Positions 52,562 through 61,205 of a DNA stretch of 64,000 bases are shown piece after piece. The translations under genes were made by a program, and so were the position numbers. Origin of the DNA: an uncultured Eubacteriales bacterium (GTDB lineage: Bacteria > Bacillota > Clostridia > Peptostreptococcales > Anaerovoracaceae); the NCBI GenBank assembly GCA_902775345.1, contig CACYLW010000004.1, positions 168,043 to 232,042 of the forward strand, in the 5' to 3' direction. The notes beneath the pieces are model-generated. The model saw nothing but the letters and a program-made list of their open reading frames with translations, searched no databases and was not told the origin of the DNA. The stretch's first letter is position 1. Every line of letters begins with the position of its first letter.

Positions 52562-53254
52562 ATGACGGAATTACTGACCAGCATATATGACACAACTACG
52601 GCAACAACTATAAGCGCCGCACAATTCGGGGCGTCCTTCGGAGTATCACTGCTCCTGGGCATGCTCATTGCTGCGGCTTACATGTACAACACGCGCTACA
52701 CAAAGAGTTTCGTTGTGACGCTCGCAATGCTTCCGGCGATCATATGCGTGATCATCGCCATGGTAAACGGGAGCATCGGCACCGGTATTGCGGTCGCAGG
52801 CGCATTCAGCCTGGTGAGGTTCCGCTCAGTACCGGGGACCGCGAAAGAGATCTGCGCGATCTTCCTGGCAATGGCGACCGGACTTGCGACAGGCATGGGC
52901 TATCTGGGACTCGCGACTGCATTCACGGCGGTCCTGGCGCTGGTGATCCTGCTGTCGGGCAGTTTCGACTTCGGAACAAAAAGGAATTCAAACAGATATA
53001 AAAGCATCAGGATCATGATTCCTGAGGACCTCGACTACACCGGCATCTTCGACGACCTTTTCGCGGAGTACACGAAATCGTGCGAGCTGGTGAACGTAAA
53101 AACGACAAACATGGGAAGCATGTTCAGGCTCACATACGATGTGACGCTGAAGGATCCCGACAGGGAAAAGGAGCTGATCGACAAGCTGCGCTGCCGCAAC
53201 GGCAATCTTGAGATCAATGTCTCGAGACAGGGCACAGTACCGACCGAGCTGTAA
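52562..53254 (+). CDS. DUF4956 membrane protein
   Basis: A 230-residue protein with four predicted N-terminal membrane helices (to about residue 140) containing GAFSLVRFRSVPGTAKEI, the most conserved part of DUF4956. A soluble ferredoxin-like C-terminal domain (about 150-230) follows. The biochemical role is unknown. Genomic linkage to VTC-domain genes, as here, suggests a joint role in polyphosphate or a related envelope polymer, perhaps as a channel. AAAAAGGAG precedes the start. Confidence 0.85.
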   Translation: MTELLTSIYDTTTATTISAAQFGASFGVSLLLGMLIAAAYMYNTRYTKSFVVTLAMLPAIICVIIAMVNGSIGTGIAVAGAFSLVRFRSVPGTAKEICAIFLAMATGLATGMGYLGLATAFTAVLALVILLSGSFDFGTKRNSNRYKSIRIMIPEDLDYTGIFDDLFAEYTKSCELVNVKTTNMGSMFRLTYDVTLKDPDREKELIDKLRCRNGNLEINVSRQGTVPTEL

Positions 53255-53274
53255 GTCTGAAGGAGGAACGCGAT

Positions 53275-55029
53275 ATGGAAAGCAAAAAGAATTACAGAGA
53301 CAAAATATATAAAGATGCGGGCGTGGCAGCCGGCACAACGACAAAAGCAATGGTATCGATCCTCGCGCTGATACTCGCGCTGGTGCTGTTCCTGGCGTCA
53401 TGCGGAGCTGTTGAAAGTTCAGCCGGCACAGGGTCATCGGCGGTCTCAGTCACGGCATCTGCGGAATACAACGCGGCAAGCAAGGCGGACATGTTCACGG
53501 AAAGAGATCTCTCGGGCGACTATGACGAGAGCGAGGCTGAGACTATAACTCTCAACGGAAGCACAGCTAAGACATCGGCATCATCAGGCGTAACTGTGAG
53601 CGGAAGCACCGTAACAATTACAGCTGAAGGCGTATACATAGTCAGCGGCGATCTGACTGACGGACAGATCATAGTTGAGGCCGACGATGCGGCCAAGGTA
53701 CAGATCGTGCTTAAGGGAGCATCGATCACAAGCAGCACATCAGCGGCTATCTACGTCAAGTCGGCAGACAAGGTCTTCGTGACAACGGCAGCCGGAACTG
53801 AAAACACCCTCGCGAACGGAGGAAGCTTCACGGCGGACGGCGACACGAACGTAGACGGCGCGGTATTCGCAAAAGACGATATCACGTTCAACGGAAGCGG
53901 CAGCCTTACTATCGATTCGCCGGCGGGACACGGCATAGTCGGCAAGGACGATGTGAAGATCGCGGGCGGTACGCTGACGATCAATGCCGCAAACCACGGT
54001 GTTCAGGCAAACGACAGCGTAAGGGTCGCGGAGGCTGACATCACCATCAATGCGCAGACCAAGGACGGCATCCACGTTTCGGATGATGCCGATGAAGAGG
54101 AAGGAACAGTATCTGACAGCTTTTTCTACATGTCTGACGGAACACTGAACATAAGCGCAGGCGACGACGGCATCCATGCGGATGCAGAGGCTATGATCGA
54201 AGGCGGAACAATAAACATTGCTGAGTCATACGAGGGACTCGAGGCGCTGTCGATCAAGGTGTCCGGCGGCGACATCAAGGCGGTCGCTTCTGATGACGGA
54301 ATCAACGCTGCAGGCGGCAACGCCCAGAGCGGCAGCCAGACCTTCGGCGAAGGCGACTGGGGAGGCTCCGGGGGAGGCTTCAGCGACGGAGGCACAAACG
54401 GCAGCATCGAGATCAGCGGAGGCAATATCTATGTACAGGCCGGAGGTGACGGCATCGACTCGAACGGGTCCATAGCGATAAGCGGCGGCTATACAGTTGT
54501 TTGCGGTCCAACCCAGGGAGACACATCCGTGCTCGACTACAACTCTGAAGGAACCATCACAGGCGGTACGTTCATCGGAACTGGCGGAGCAGGCATGGCC
54601 GAGAGCTTCACAAGCACTTCCCAGGGTCTCATCGCGATAAGCGTCGGCAATCAGTCCGCAGGCAGCACTGTCTCACTCAAGGACGGATCCGGCAACGTGA
54701 TCGCGGAAACAACACCTGAACTCGGCTACGCAGTCGTATACATAAGCACTGAAGACATGACACGGGGCGGCACATACCAGCTGTCGGCAGGAACATACAG
54801 CGAAAGCATCACTCTTTCCGATCTCATGTACAGCACTCTTAGTGGCGGCATGGGAGGAAGCTTTGGCGGAGGCGGTCCCCGAGGCGGAATGAACGACGGC
54901 TTTAACAGCGGCGGCATGCATCCGGGAGGGATGCGCGGCAGCAATGGCCAGGCCGGCGGTCACGGACCCGGCGGAAACACTGATGGAATGACCGGCGCGA
55001 CGCAGCTGAATGGAGATGAAACAGTCTGA
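53275..55029 (+). CDS. Cthe_2159-type carbohydrate-binding beta-helix lipoprotein
   Basis: A 584-residue exported lipoprotein with lipobox LASC near residue 43. Repeated strands such as GGTLTINAANHGVQANDSV and DGTLNISAGDDGIHADAEA build a right-handed beta-helix like the carbohydrate-binding Cthe_2159 family, whose founding member binds polygalacturonate in a calcium-dependent way. The C-terminal 90 residues are Gly/Met/His-rich and probably disordered. It lies 20 nt after DUF4956 in the same operon and may present or bind the surface polymer. Confidence 0.82.
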   Translation: MESKKNYRDKIYKDAGVAAGTTTKAMVSILALILALVLFLASCGAVESSAGTGSSAVSVTASAEYNAASKADMFTERDLSGDYDESEAETITLNGSTAKTSASSGVTVSGSTVTITAEGVYIVSGDLTDGQIIVEADDAAKVQIVLKGASITSSTSAAIYVKSADKVFVTTAAGTENTLANGGSFTADGDTNVDGAVFAKDDITFNGSGSLTIDSPAGHGIVGKDDVKIAGGTLTINAANHGVQANDSVRVAEADITINAQTKDGIHVSDDADEEEGTVSDSFFYMSDGTLNISAGDDGIHADAEAMIEGGTINIAESYEGLEALSIKVSGGDIKAVASDDGINAAGGNAQSGSQTFGEGDWGGSGGGFSDGGTNGSIEISGGNIYVQAGGDGIDSNGSIAISGGYTVVCGPTQGDTSVLDYNSEGTITGGTFIGTGGAGMAESFTSTSQGLIAISVGNQSAGSTVSLKDGSGNVIAETTPELGYAVVYISTEDMTRGGTYQLSAGTYSESITLSDLMYSTLSGGMGGSFGGGGPRGGMNDGFNSGGMHPGGMRGSNGQAGGHGPGGNTDGMTGATQLNGDETV

Positions 55030-55057
55030 CACAAGGAAACGCGGCAGGAGGCGCAGT

Positions 55058-56200
55058 ATGAGAAACAGATATATAGCACTCATACCGGCATACGAGCCGG
55101 ACCAGAAGATAATTAAGCACACTGAAGAGCTTGCGGAAAAAGGCTTTGATATCGTGGTGGTAGACGACGGAAGCGGCTCTGAGTACGCGGAACTGTTCGA
55201 GGCGGTCTCGCAGAAGGCGACAGTACTGACACACGGGTACAACCGCGGCAAAGGGGCAGCCCTGAAGACTGGCATGAGATACATCAATAAATACATGGCA
55301 TACACGGAATCGGTCCTGACTCCGATGGGAACAGAGACGGTCTCGGGCAGGGACGCTGTCATAGTGACCGTGGACGCGGACGGACAGCATCTTCCGGATG
55401 ACGTCCGGAGAGTAGCGGAGATATCCGCCCGGAGGCGTGACGCGCTGGTGCTCGGAAGCAGGGCGCTGAGCGACGACATACCTGCACGAAGCAGATTCGG
55501 CAACACGGTAACAAGACATGTTTACAGCGCGGCCACGGGCGTGAGCATACATGACACGCAGACCGGTCTCAGGGCGTTCCACCGAAGCCTCATCCCGAGG
55601 CTCCTCGAGATCGATGGCGACCGCTACGAGTATGAGATCAACATGCTCATGTACCTGGCGGCGGAAGGAGTGCCTATCATAGAGGAGAGGATCGAGACGA
55701 TATACGAAAACAACAACAGCGGATCGCATTTCAGGACGTTACGCGACTCATTCAGAGTGTACAGGGAGATCCTGAAATTCTCGGCATCATCGCTCGCGAG
55801 CTTTGCGATCGACTACGGGATGTACGCACTGCTCCTGGCAGCAACCGGGGCGGCAGGCATCGCGAACAGCCTGATCGTGTCGAATATCGGGGCGAGGCTC
55901 GTGAGCGGAACGGCAAACTACACGATGAATAAAAAACTGGTCTTCAAAAGCAGGACCGGCTTCGCCAAATCGGCGGCACAGTATATCCTGCTGGCGGCCT
56001 TCATACTCGCGGGCAACACGATAGTGCTGAGCACACTGGCCGGCACTCTGGGAATGAACAGATTCGCTGCAAAGCTGGTCACAGAGGTCATGTTCTTCAT
56101 GATCAGCTGGACGGTACAGAAATACGTTATCTTCTTCAGGGAAGAGGAAGCGGACGCCGGGTCCGAAAAGGTCTCGAAACTCGGCGCGCAGGAAAGATAG
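55058..56200 (+). CDS. GT2 glycosyltransferase fused to GtrA-like membrane domain
   Basis: A 380-residue protein. The N-terminal GT-A domain has IPAYEPDQK, VVVDDGSGSEY and the VDADGQHLPDD metal site of dolichol-phosphate-mannose-synthase-like enzymes. The C-terminal third has four helices of GtrA type (SLASFAIDYGMYALLL, then TANYTMNKKLVFK). Such fusions make and flip undecaprenyl-phosphate sugars for surface glycans. The frame is open from 55010, overlapping the previous gene, but GCAGGAGG is correctly spaced only from the ATG at 55058. Confidence 0.88.
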   Translation: MRNRYIALIPAYEPDQKIIKHTEELAEKGFDIVVVDDGSGSEYAELFEAVSQKATVLTHGYNRGKGAALKTGMRYINKYMAYTESVLTPMGTETVSGRDAVIVTVDADGQHLPDDVRRVAEISARRRDALVLGSRALSDDIPARSRFGNTVTRHVYSAATGVSIHDTQTGLRAFHRSLIPRLLEIDGDRYEYEINMLMYLAAEGVPIIEERIETIYENNNSGSHFRTLRDSFRVYREILKFSASSLASFAIDYGMYALLLAATGAAGIANSLIVSNIGARLVSGTANYTMNKKLVFKSRTGFAKSAAQYILLAAFILAGNTIVLSTLAGTLGMNRFAAKLVTEVMFFMISWTVQKYVIFFREEEADAGSEKVSKLGAQER

Positions 56201-56211
56201 AGAGGACGGAA

Positions 56212-57348
56212 ATGATCAGAAAACATAAAGCGCTTCTGGCGTACCTGCTGGCGCTGGTCGTATTCTCTTCATACGTTATGATGGATACCTTCGTCATAAC
56301 AAGAGTCTATGGCGAGGCGTCCGGCAGCGGCAGTGAAGCGGCGCTGCAAACGGAAAATAAGGATGCGCAGACGGAGCAGTCAGAAGGCGCCGCCGGTGTG
56401 TCCGACGCATCCGGCAGTTCAGAGAGCGGCCGGCACGGTCCGGGCGGCACACATGGTGACGGAAGCGGAGGCCCTCCATCGGGAGGAAAGGGCCCAGGCG
56501 GAAGATCCGGCAAGTCAAAGAGCGGATCTTCTGACAGCAGCTCAGAAAGCTCCGCGGGCAGTTCGGGAAGCAGCAACAGCAGCTCATCGGGCTCAGTCAT
56601 CAGCAGCTCAGGCACTGGAGACAGCTACAGCGACAGCAATCTTTCCATCAAGGTGAACGAATACACGGTGAGCGGCACGGCCGTGCACGCTGCCGAGGTG
56701 AAAGCGGATTCTGCAGGATACCTGAAGACCGCATTTGCTCAGGGGGCTTACGGAAAGAACGTGACGGCGACTACTTCGGACATTGCTGACAGCGTCGGTG
56801 CCATACTGGCGATAAACGGCGATTACTACGGAGCGCAGGAAAAAGGATACGTTATAAGAAACGGTGAGATCTACAGGAGCACCGCGTCGGCCGGAAGTGA
56901 GGACCTGGTCATATATGAGGACGGGTCGTTCGGTATCATCAATGAGAGCGAAGTGACAGCGGAGCAGCTCCTCGCGGACGGAGCCGTACAGACACTTTCG
57001 TTCGGGCCGGCGCTGGTAGAGAACGGGACTGTGTCGGTGGACTCTGATGACGAAGTCGGCCGCGCGATGGCGAGCAATCCGAGAACGGCGATCGGCATCA
57101 AGGCGGATGGAACATACCTCTTTGTGGTATCCGACGGCAGGACGGACGAGAGCGAAGGCTTATCGCTGCTGCAGCTTGCGGAATTCATGAAGTCCCTCGG
57201 CGCGGAGACGGCATACAATCTCGACGGCGGCGGGTCATCCACCATGGTGTTCAACGGCAGCGTGATCAACGTTCCGACCGGAGGCGGCATAGGCAACGGC
57301 AGCGGAAGTGAAAGGAAGGTGAGCGACATTGTATACATCGGCTATTAA
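56212..57348 (+). CDS. Phosphodiester glycosidase family protein, membrane anchored
   Basis: A 378-residue protein with an N-terminal membrane anchor (about 9-28), then a Gly/Ser-rich low-complexity linker (about 40-140). A NAGPA-type domain follows with the landmarks GAILAINGDYYG, NPRTAIGIKADGTYLFVVSDG and YNLDGGGSSTMVFNG. Family members cleave or bind phosphodiester-linked sugars, for instance in teichoic-acid-like polymers. Context with VTC, DUF4956 and GT2/GtrA supports work on a phosphate-containing surface polymer. It starts 11 nt after the GT gene. Confidence 0.85.
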   Translation: MIRKHKALLAYLLALVVFSSYVMMDTFVITRVYGEASGSGSEAALQTENKDAQTEQSEGAAGVSDASGSSESGRHGPGGTHGDGSGGPPSGGKGPGGRSGKSKSGSSDSSSESSAGSSGSSNSSSSGSVISSSGTGDSYSDSNLSIKVNEYTVSGTAVHAAEVKADSAGYLKTAFAQGAYGKNVTATTSDIADSVGAILAINGDYYGAQEKGYVIRNGEIYRSTASAGSEDLVIYEDGSFGIINESEVTAEQLLADGAVQTLSFGPALVENGTVSVDSDDEVGRAMASNPRTAIGIKADGTYLFVVSDGRTDESEGLSLLQLAEFMKSLGAETAYNLDGGGSSTMVFNGSVINVPTGGGIGNGSGSERKVSDIVYIGY

Positions 57349-57796
57349 AACAGGAATGAGATATCTCGCAGCTTCCATAGTCATCGCTGCAGCGGCAGCG
57401 GTTTACGGACTTTTCAGTCACGGCGTATACTCATACTTCATGACATATGCGTTCATGATACCCCTCCTGGGCGGAGCGCTGCCGCATCTGATCGCGGCAA
57501 TGAAGAACGCGGAAGAAGAACCGGAGAACAGCACGGGCAAGAAGGAGATCCCCGCGGAAAGTGAAACGCGGGCCGGCTTTGCGAAGATCTTCGATGCGAA
57601 GGACACGCAGCTTGCGGTCATCGCGACCCTGACAGCCGGAAGTCTTCTGAAAGGGGTGCTCGACATATACGGCACTACCAACAGCCTCCTTCTCGCGTAT
57701 CCTGCCATGGCGGCTGTGATCTGCGCTGCGTGGGCGGCGGTAATGCTGAAAAAAACTCGTTCGACGGATCCACCATTTGCGGCGGAAAAACAATAA
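57329..57796 (+). CDS. Small membrane protein of unknown function
   Basis: A 155-residue protein with about five hydrophobic segments and a charged cytosolic loop (about 60-88, rich in Glu and Lys). The start is TTG, overlapping the previous gene by 20 nt, with AAAGGAAGG at a good distance; an internal ATG (Met10) is an alternative. I do not recognise the family. The overlap indicates it is the last member of the envelope operon. Confidence 0.6.
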   Translation: MYTSAIKTGMRYLAASIVIAAAAAVYGLFSHGVYSYFMTYAFMIPLLGGALPHLIAAMKNAEEEPENSTGKKEIPAESETRAGFAKIFDAKDTQLAVIATLTAGSLLKGVLDIYGTTNSLLLAYPAMAAVICAAWAAVMLKKTRSTDPPFAAEKQ

Positions 57797-57818
57797 AAAA
57801 CAATCAAATATATGCAAT

Positions 57819-57866
57819 AAAAGGACTGCCTCGTGTGTATACATAGTGAAGGCAGTCCTTTTTAAA
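57819..57866. terminator. Terminator of the envelope operon
   Basis: Long perfect stem AAAGGACTGCCT / AGGCAGTCCTTT with an 18-nt loop, then TTTT; A-rich on the left, so possibly bidirectional. Confidence 0.85.
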
Positions 57867-57896
57867 TGAAATAATGGGCGGAAGGAGGAAAAGATC

Positions 57897-58424
57897 ATGA
57901 AGAGGAGACTGAGTATAGTAATCACGCTGCTTGCGGCAATGGCGATGGTAATGGCGATGAGCGTATCCGTTCTTGCAGCCGGGGTGAGCAGCAACAGTCA
58001 GGCGCTGAATATCGCGCTGAAAAACGCAAGGCTGAAGAAAGCAGAGGTCAAGCGCATCGACGTAGACTACGAAAAAGCAAGAAAGGTATATGAAGTAGAA
58101 TTCACAAGGATAAAGAACGGCACGGAGTTCGACTACGTTATAAGTGCCGGAACGGGAAACATAATCAAGAAGTCCGTGGAATACAGATACACGAGGAATT
58201 CCTCGAAAAGTAAGATCGGCGCTGTGGCAGCAAGAAAGAAAGTTGCCAAAAACTCGGGCATAAGCTATAAAATTATCAGCAAAGGCACCTGCAGGTACGA
58301 GTATGATGACGGAGAAGGTGTCTACGAAATAAAGTTCAGGACCGGCGGCAAGGCATATGAATATGAAGTGCTCGCTCCGACCGGAAAGATCATCGAGTTC
58401 CAGTGGAAAGCGACCGGAAAGTAG
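57897..58424 (+). CDS. Secreted PepSY-domain protein
   Basis: A 175-residue protein with a signal peptide (MKRRLSIVITLLAAMA to about residue 28) and two PepSY repeats (about 33-95 and 105-170), each ending in an EFDYVISAGTG or AYEYEVLAPTG type strand. PepSY domains are thought to inhibit or sense extracytoplasmic proteins. The second repeat strongly resembles the PepSY at the C-terminus of the anti-sigma factor two genes later (QEYEYEVIASTG), so the two may respond to the same signal. GGAAGGAGG precedes the start, very close to the terminator. Confidence 0.82.
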   Translation: MKRRLSIVITLLAAMAMVMAMSVSVLAAGVSSNSQALNIALKNARLKKAEVKRIDVDYEKARKVYEVEFTRIKNGTEFDYVISAGTGNIIKKSVEYRYTRNSSKSKIGAVAARKKVAKNSGISYKIISKGTCRYEYDDGEGVYEIKFRTGGKAYEYEVLAPTGKIIEFQWKATGK

Positions 58425-58442
58425 CAGGAAAGATTTTATAAA

Positions 58443-58982
58443 ATGGCAGCTGTGCAGTTGGATGAAAACTTAATAATCCGGATGGCTTCGAATGACGGCG
58501 CGGCATTCCGCGAACTGTACCAGCAGACATCAGGCGTGGTGTACGGATTCGCAATGTCGATACTCCGCAACAAGCACGATGCGGAAGATGTGATGCATGA
58601 CGCGTTCATCAAAATCTATTCGAGCGCGGTCACGTACAAGCCGTCCGGGAATCCTATGGCCTGGATACTCACCATAGTGAGGAACCTCTGCCTCAACAGG
58701 ATCCGTGCGGGCAAGGTCTGCGAAGATCTGTCGGAATACTATGATCTGGCTGGACCTTCGAACGACATCGAAGACGTGCTTGACCGCATGGTGCTTGAGA
58801 CGGCAATGAACGTGCTGGACGCAGAAGAGAGGCAGATAGTCGTTTTACATGCGATGACAGGGTTCAGACACAGGGAGATCGCTGAGATACTCGACCTGCC
58901 GACGGGAACTGTCATGTCAAAATACAACAGAGCGTTAAAGAAGATGAAAAAGGAAATGGAGTCTAAGGGGGTGGAGAGATGA
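58443..58982 (+). CDS. ECF-type RNA polymerase sigma factor
   Basis: A 179-residue sigma-70 family protein with region 2 (FAMSILRNKHDAEDVMHDAFIKIY, then GNPMAWILTIVRNLCLNRIR; about 35-90) and region 4 (EERQIVVLHAMTGFRHREIAEIL, then GTVMSKYNRALKKMKK; about 125-172). No region 3. It overlaps the following anti-sigma gene (ATGA), the usual arrangement for a sigma/anti-sigma pair. It probably controls its own operon and an envelope regulon. Confidence 0.93.
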   Translation: MAAVQLDENLIIRMASNDGAAFRELYQQTSGVVYGFAMSILRNKHDAEDVMHDAFIKIYSSAVTYKPSGNPMAWILTIVRNLCLNRIRAGKVCEDLSEYYDLAGPSNDIEDVLDRMVLETAMNVLDAEERQIVVLHAMTGFRHREIAEILDLPTGTVMSKYNRALKKMKKEMESKGVER

Positions 58983-60196
58983 TCGATAATAATGAAATCG
59001 AAAAAAGGCTTGCCTCTGCGCTGAATGCCGCTGCCCCTGACATACTGGACGAACTGATGGCGGAACTGGAACCGGCCGAAAAGCCTGAACCGTCAATGAG
59101 AGATAAGCTTGCTGAAAATGAGCAGGACAGATATAAAAAAGCCTTTGTACGCAGAAGCGGGATCAGAACGCTGATAAGCTGCGCCGCTGTGCTCGTAATG
59201 CTGGTCGGAGGAGTCGCGGTCTGGAGAAATATGGAGCAGAAGGTCCTCGCTGTGGTTGACCTTGATGTCAATCCGAGCATCGAACTGGCGGTCAACGGAA
59301 AAGAGCGGGTGGTCGATGCCATTGCGGTAAACGAGGACGGTGAAGCTATCCTTGCGGATATGGATCTCAAGGGAAGTGACGTCAAGGTGGCCTGCAGCGC
59401 CATCGTGGGGTCGATGCTGACAAAAGGCTACCTGACCGACAAATCGAATTCGCTGCTGGTCTCGGTCAGCGCCGATGACTCGGAGAAGGGCCATCTGATC
59501 GAAGAAAGCCTCTCGGAGAGCATTACTTCATACATGGATGATTCGGCTGTTGCGGCGGCGATCATGGGACAGTATGTGGAAGGTGACGAAGAACTCAGGG
59601 AGTTCGCCTCAAGGAACGGGATATCGATCGGCAAGGCGTGGCTGATCCGCAGAATTCTTGATACAGGCGGCAGCAAGATGACGGAAGAGTCACTGCTTGC
59701 GCTGTCTACGCAGGAGCTGCTCGTGCTCAGCCAGGAGCGCAAGGCGGAAGGATTGACCGTGCACGGCACGGCTTATACCGGCGAATATGTCGGATATGAC
59801 GGAGCTCTTGACGCGGCTCTCAGTGATGCCGGACTGGAAAGATCTCAGATCACCGATGAAAAAATCGAGATGGACTGCGAGGACGGCATTATCATCTATG
59901 AGGTGGAGTTCAGCTCAGGCGGACAGGAGTACGAATACGAAGTGATCGCATCGACCGGAAGCATAGTCGGGAAGGAAAATGACTCTGACGACGATGACGA
60001 TGATGATCGTTACGACAGCGATGACGATGATGATGACGACGCTGACGACGATGATGATTATTACGACACCGACGACGATGATGATCATTACGACATTGAT
60101 GACGATGATGATCGTTACGAACGCGACGATGACGACGACGATGATCGTTACGAACGCGACGATGACGACGACGATGATGACGATGACGACGACTGA
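58979..60196 (+). CDS. RsgI-like anti-sigma factor with PepSY domain and poly-Asp tail
   Basis: A 405-residue single-pass membrane protein. The N-terminal cytosolic part (1-60) should bind the sigma factor; the membrane helix is at about 63-82. The extracellular RsgI-like domain starts VVDLDVNPSIEL: Asn98-Pro99 matches the site where clostridial RsgI proteins are reported to self-cleave. A PepSY-like domain follows (about 265-332). The last roughly 70 residues are almost all Asp, broken by RYD, YYDT, HYDI and RYER blocks, encoded by a GAT/GAC repeat (59980-60195). The tail should bind Ca2+ or other cations outside the cell. Confidence 0.85.
   Translation: MIDNNEIEKRLASALNAAAPDILDELMAELEPAEKPEPSMRDKLAENEQDRYKKAFVRRSGIRTLISCAAVLVMLVGGVAVWRNMEQKVLAVVDLDVNPSIELAVNGKERVVDAIAVNEDGEAILADMDLKGSDVKVACSAIVGSMLTKGYLTDKSNSLLVSVSADDSEKGHLIEESLSESITSYMDDSAVAAAIMGQYVEGDEELREFASRNGISIGKAWLIRRILDTGGSKMTEESLLALSTQELLVLSQERKAEGLTVHGTAYTGEYVGYDGALDAALSDAGLERSQITDEKIEMDCEDGIIIYEVEFSSGGQEYEYEVIASTGSIVGKENDSDDDDDDDRYDSDDDDDDDADDDDDYYDTDDDDDHYDIDDDDDRYERDDDDDDDRYERDDDDDDDDDDDD
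59980..60195 (+). repeat. GAT/GAC codon repeat encoding the poly-Asp tail
   Basis: Low-complexity in-frame repeat, with near-identical blocks such as GATGATCGTTACGAACGCGA occurring twice (near 60109 and 60142). Likely prone to length change by slippage. Confidence 0.85.
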
Positions 60197-60730
60197 TCAG
60201 CGAAGAGCGCGGAGAACAAGGGCGGAAGCGATCCCGACGAGTATGCCGGCGGCGATTCCGCTGAACATCAGAACAGGAAAATAGAAGAATATGCGAAGGT
60301 CCTCAATGAGGGCGGCGGCAACAAGCAGCTGGCCCAGATTGTGCAGGACTCCCGCAGCCATGCTTACACCGGTCACTGAGAAGAGGCCGGTTTTTTTGAG
60401 GAGTATCATGCCTGCAAGGCTGACTGCGGCTCCGGCGAGAGCATATAGCATGCCGAAGAGACCGTTGAACAGCAGGCCGGCGAGAACGACTCTTATAACG
60501 CTTACAGCGACTGCGTCTTTGGCGCCGAACTTGTATAAAGCCACGACAGTCACGACATTCGCTATGCCAAGTTTGATGCCGGGCACGCCCGGATTATATG
60601 GTATAATTGCTTCGACATACGAAAAGATGAGAGCCAGGGTGGCCATCAGGCCGACTCTCGCGATGAACGATGCGCTCAGAGGCTTGCGCCTGCCGGAGGT
60701 CCCGGAAGTCTTACGAGGTGACTGAGTCAT
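60197..60730 (-). CDS. Gx transporter family membrane protein (EetB-like)
   Basis: A 177-residue protein with five or six helices from the family also labelled heptaprenyl diphosphate synthase component I. Landmarks are MATLALIFSYVEAIIPYNPGVPGIKLGIANVV and the Gly-rich helix AGAAVSLAGMILLKKTG. Genes like this sit beside NusG-domain-II proteins and ApbE in Firmicutes, including the flavin-based electron-transfer locus of Listeria. It overlaps the upstream gene by 20 nt and ends back-to-back with the anti-sigma gene. Confidence 0.82.
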   Translation of the reverse strand: MTQSPRKTSGTSGRRKPLSASFIARVGLMATLALIFSYVEAIIPYNPGVPGIKLGIANVVTVVALYKFGAKDAVAVSVIRVVLAGLLFNGLFGMLYALAGAAVSLAGMILLKKTGLFSVTGVSMAAGVLHNLGQLLVAAALIEDLRIFFYFPVLMFSGIAAGILVGIASALVLRALR

Positions 60731-61160
60731 AGCCGCCTCCTTCCTCTGAACCGTTATCGATGCGCACGACCAGCCGGTTCGGCAGGCATACGATGCTTTC
60801 TCCCGGCCTCGAGACCGCGCCGTGCTTAACGCAGACCTGGTTCTTGCACGAGGCCTCGGTCACGGATACCGTGCCGCCGCTGATCACGACCACATTGTAA
60901 TAGTCGTACTGCACGGAAGCCTGGGCGTCAGGGTCTGCCGTAGGAGCATCGACAGCTTTCTGCTTAGGTGCGGGCACCACAACAGTGCGGTCCTCACTGA
61001 GCGGATATCTGGCAAAGAGATCGCCCCCCGACTCGATGATGACTTTTGCGCCGCTTCCCGCCTCGCCGTGTGAAAGCGTGAGCGCGGCCGAAGCTGCCAG
61101 TCCGATAACGACCAGCGCTATGAAGAGTATTATGTCTGCTTTTCGTATGAACTGTTTCAT
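60711..61160 (-). CDS. NusG domain II-containing protein (EetA-like)
   Basis: A 149-residue protein with one N-terminal membrane helix (ILFIALVVIGLAASAALTL) and an extracellular NusG-domain-II fold (about 85-140, with CKNQVCVKHG, SRPGESIVCLPNRLVV). The Pro/Ala-rich linker around residue 65 separates them. It pairs with the EetB-like gene. TATAAT (part of TGGTATAAT) lies only 7 nt before the ATG at 61160, with no ribosome binding site, so the mRNA may be leaderless; an ATG at 61169 is even closer. The larger open frame upstream to 62036 is a shadow of apbE. Confidence 0.82.
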   Translation of the reverse strand: MKQFIRKADIILFIALVVIGLAASAALTLSHGEAGSGAKVIIESGGDLFARYPLSEDRTVVVPAPKQKAVDAPTADPDAQASVQYDYYNVVVISGGTVSVTEASCKNQVCVKHGAVSRPGESIVCLPNRLVVRIDNGSEEGGGYDSVTS

Positions 61161-61205
61161 CGATATCATTATACCATTTACGTTGCTGAAAGGAGAACCG
61201 CGCGG

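Noticed and set aside
60711-61160. Transcription factor NusG
   Set aside because: Only the domain-II fold is present, outside a membrane anchor; no NGN or KOW domains.
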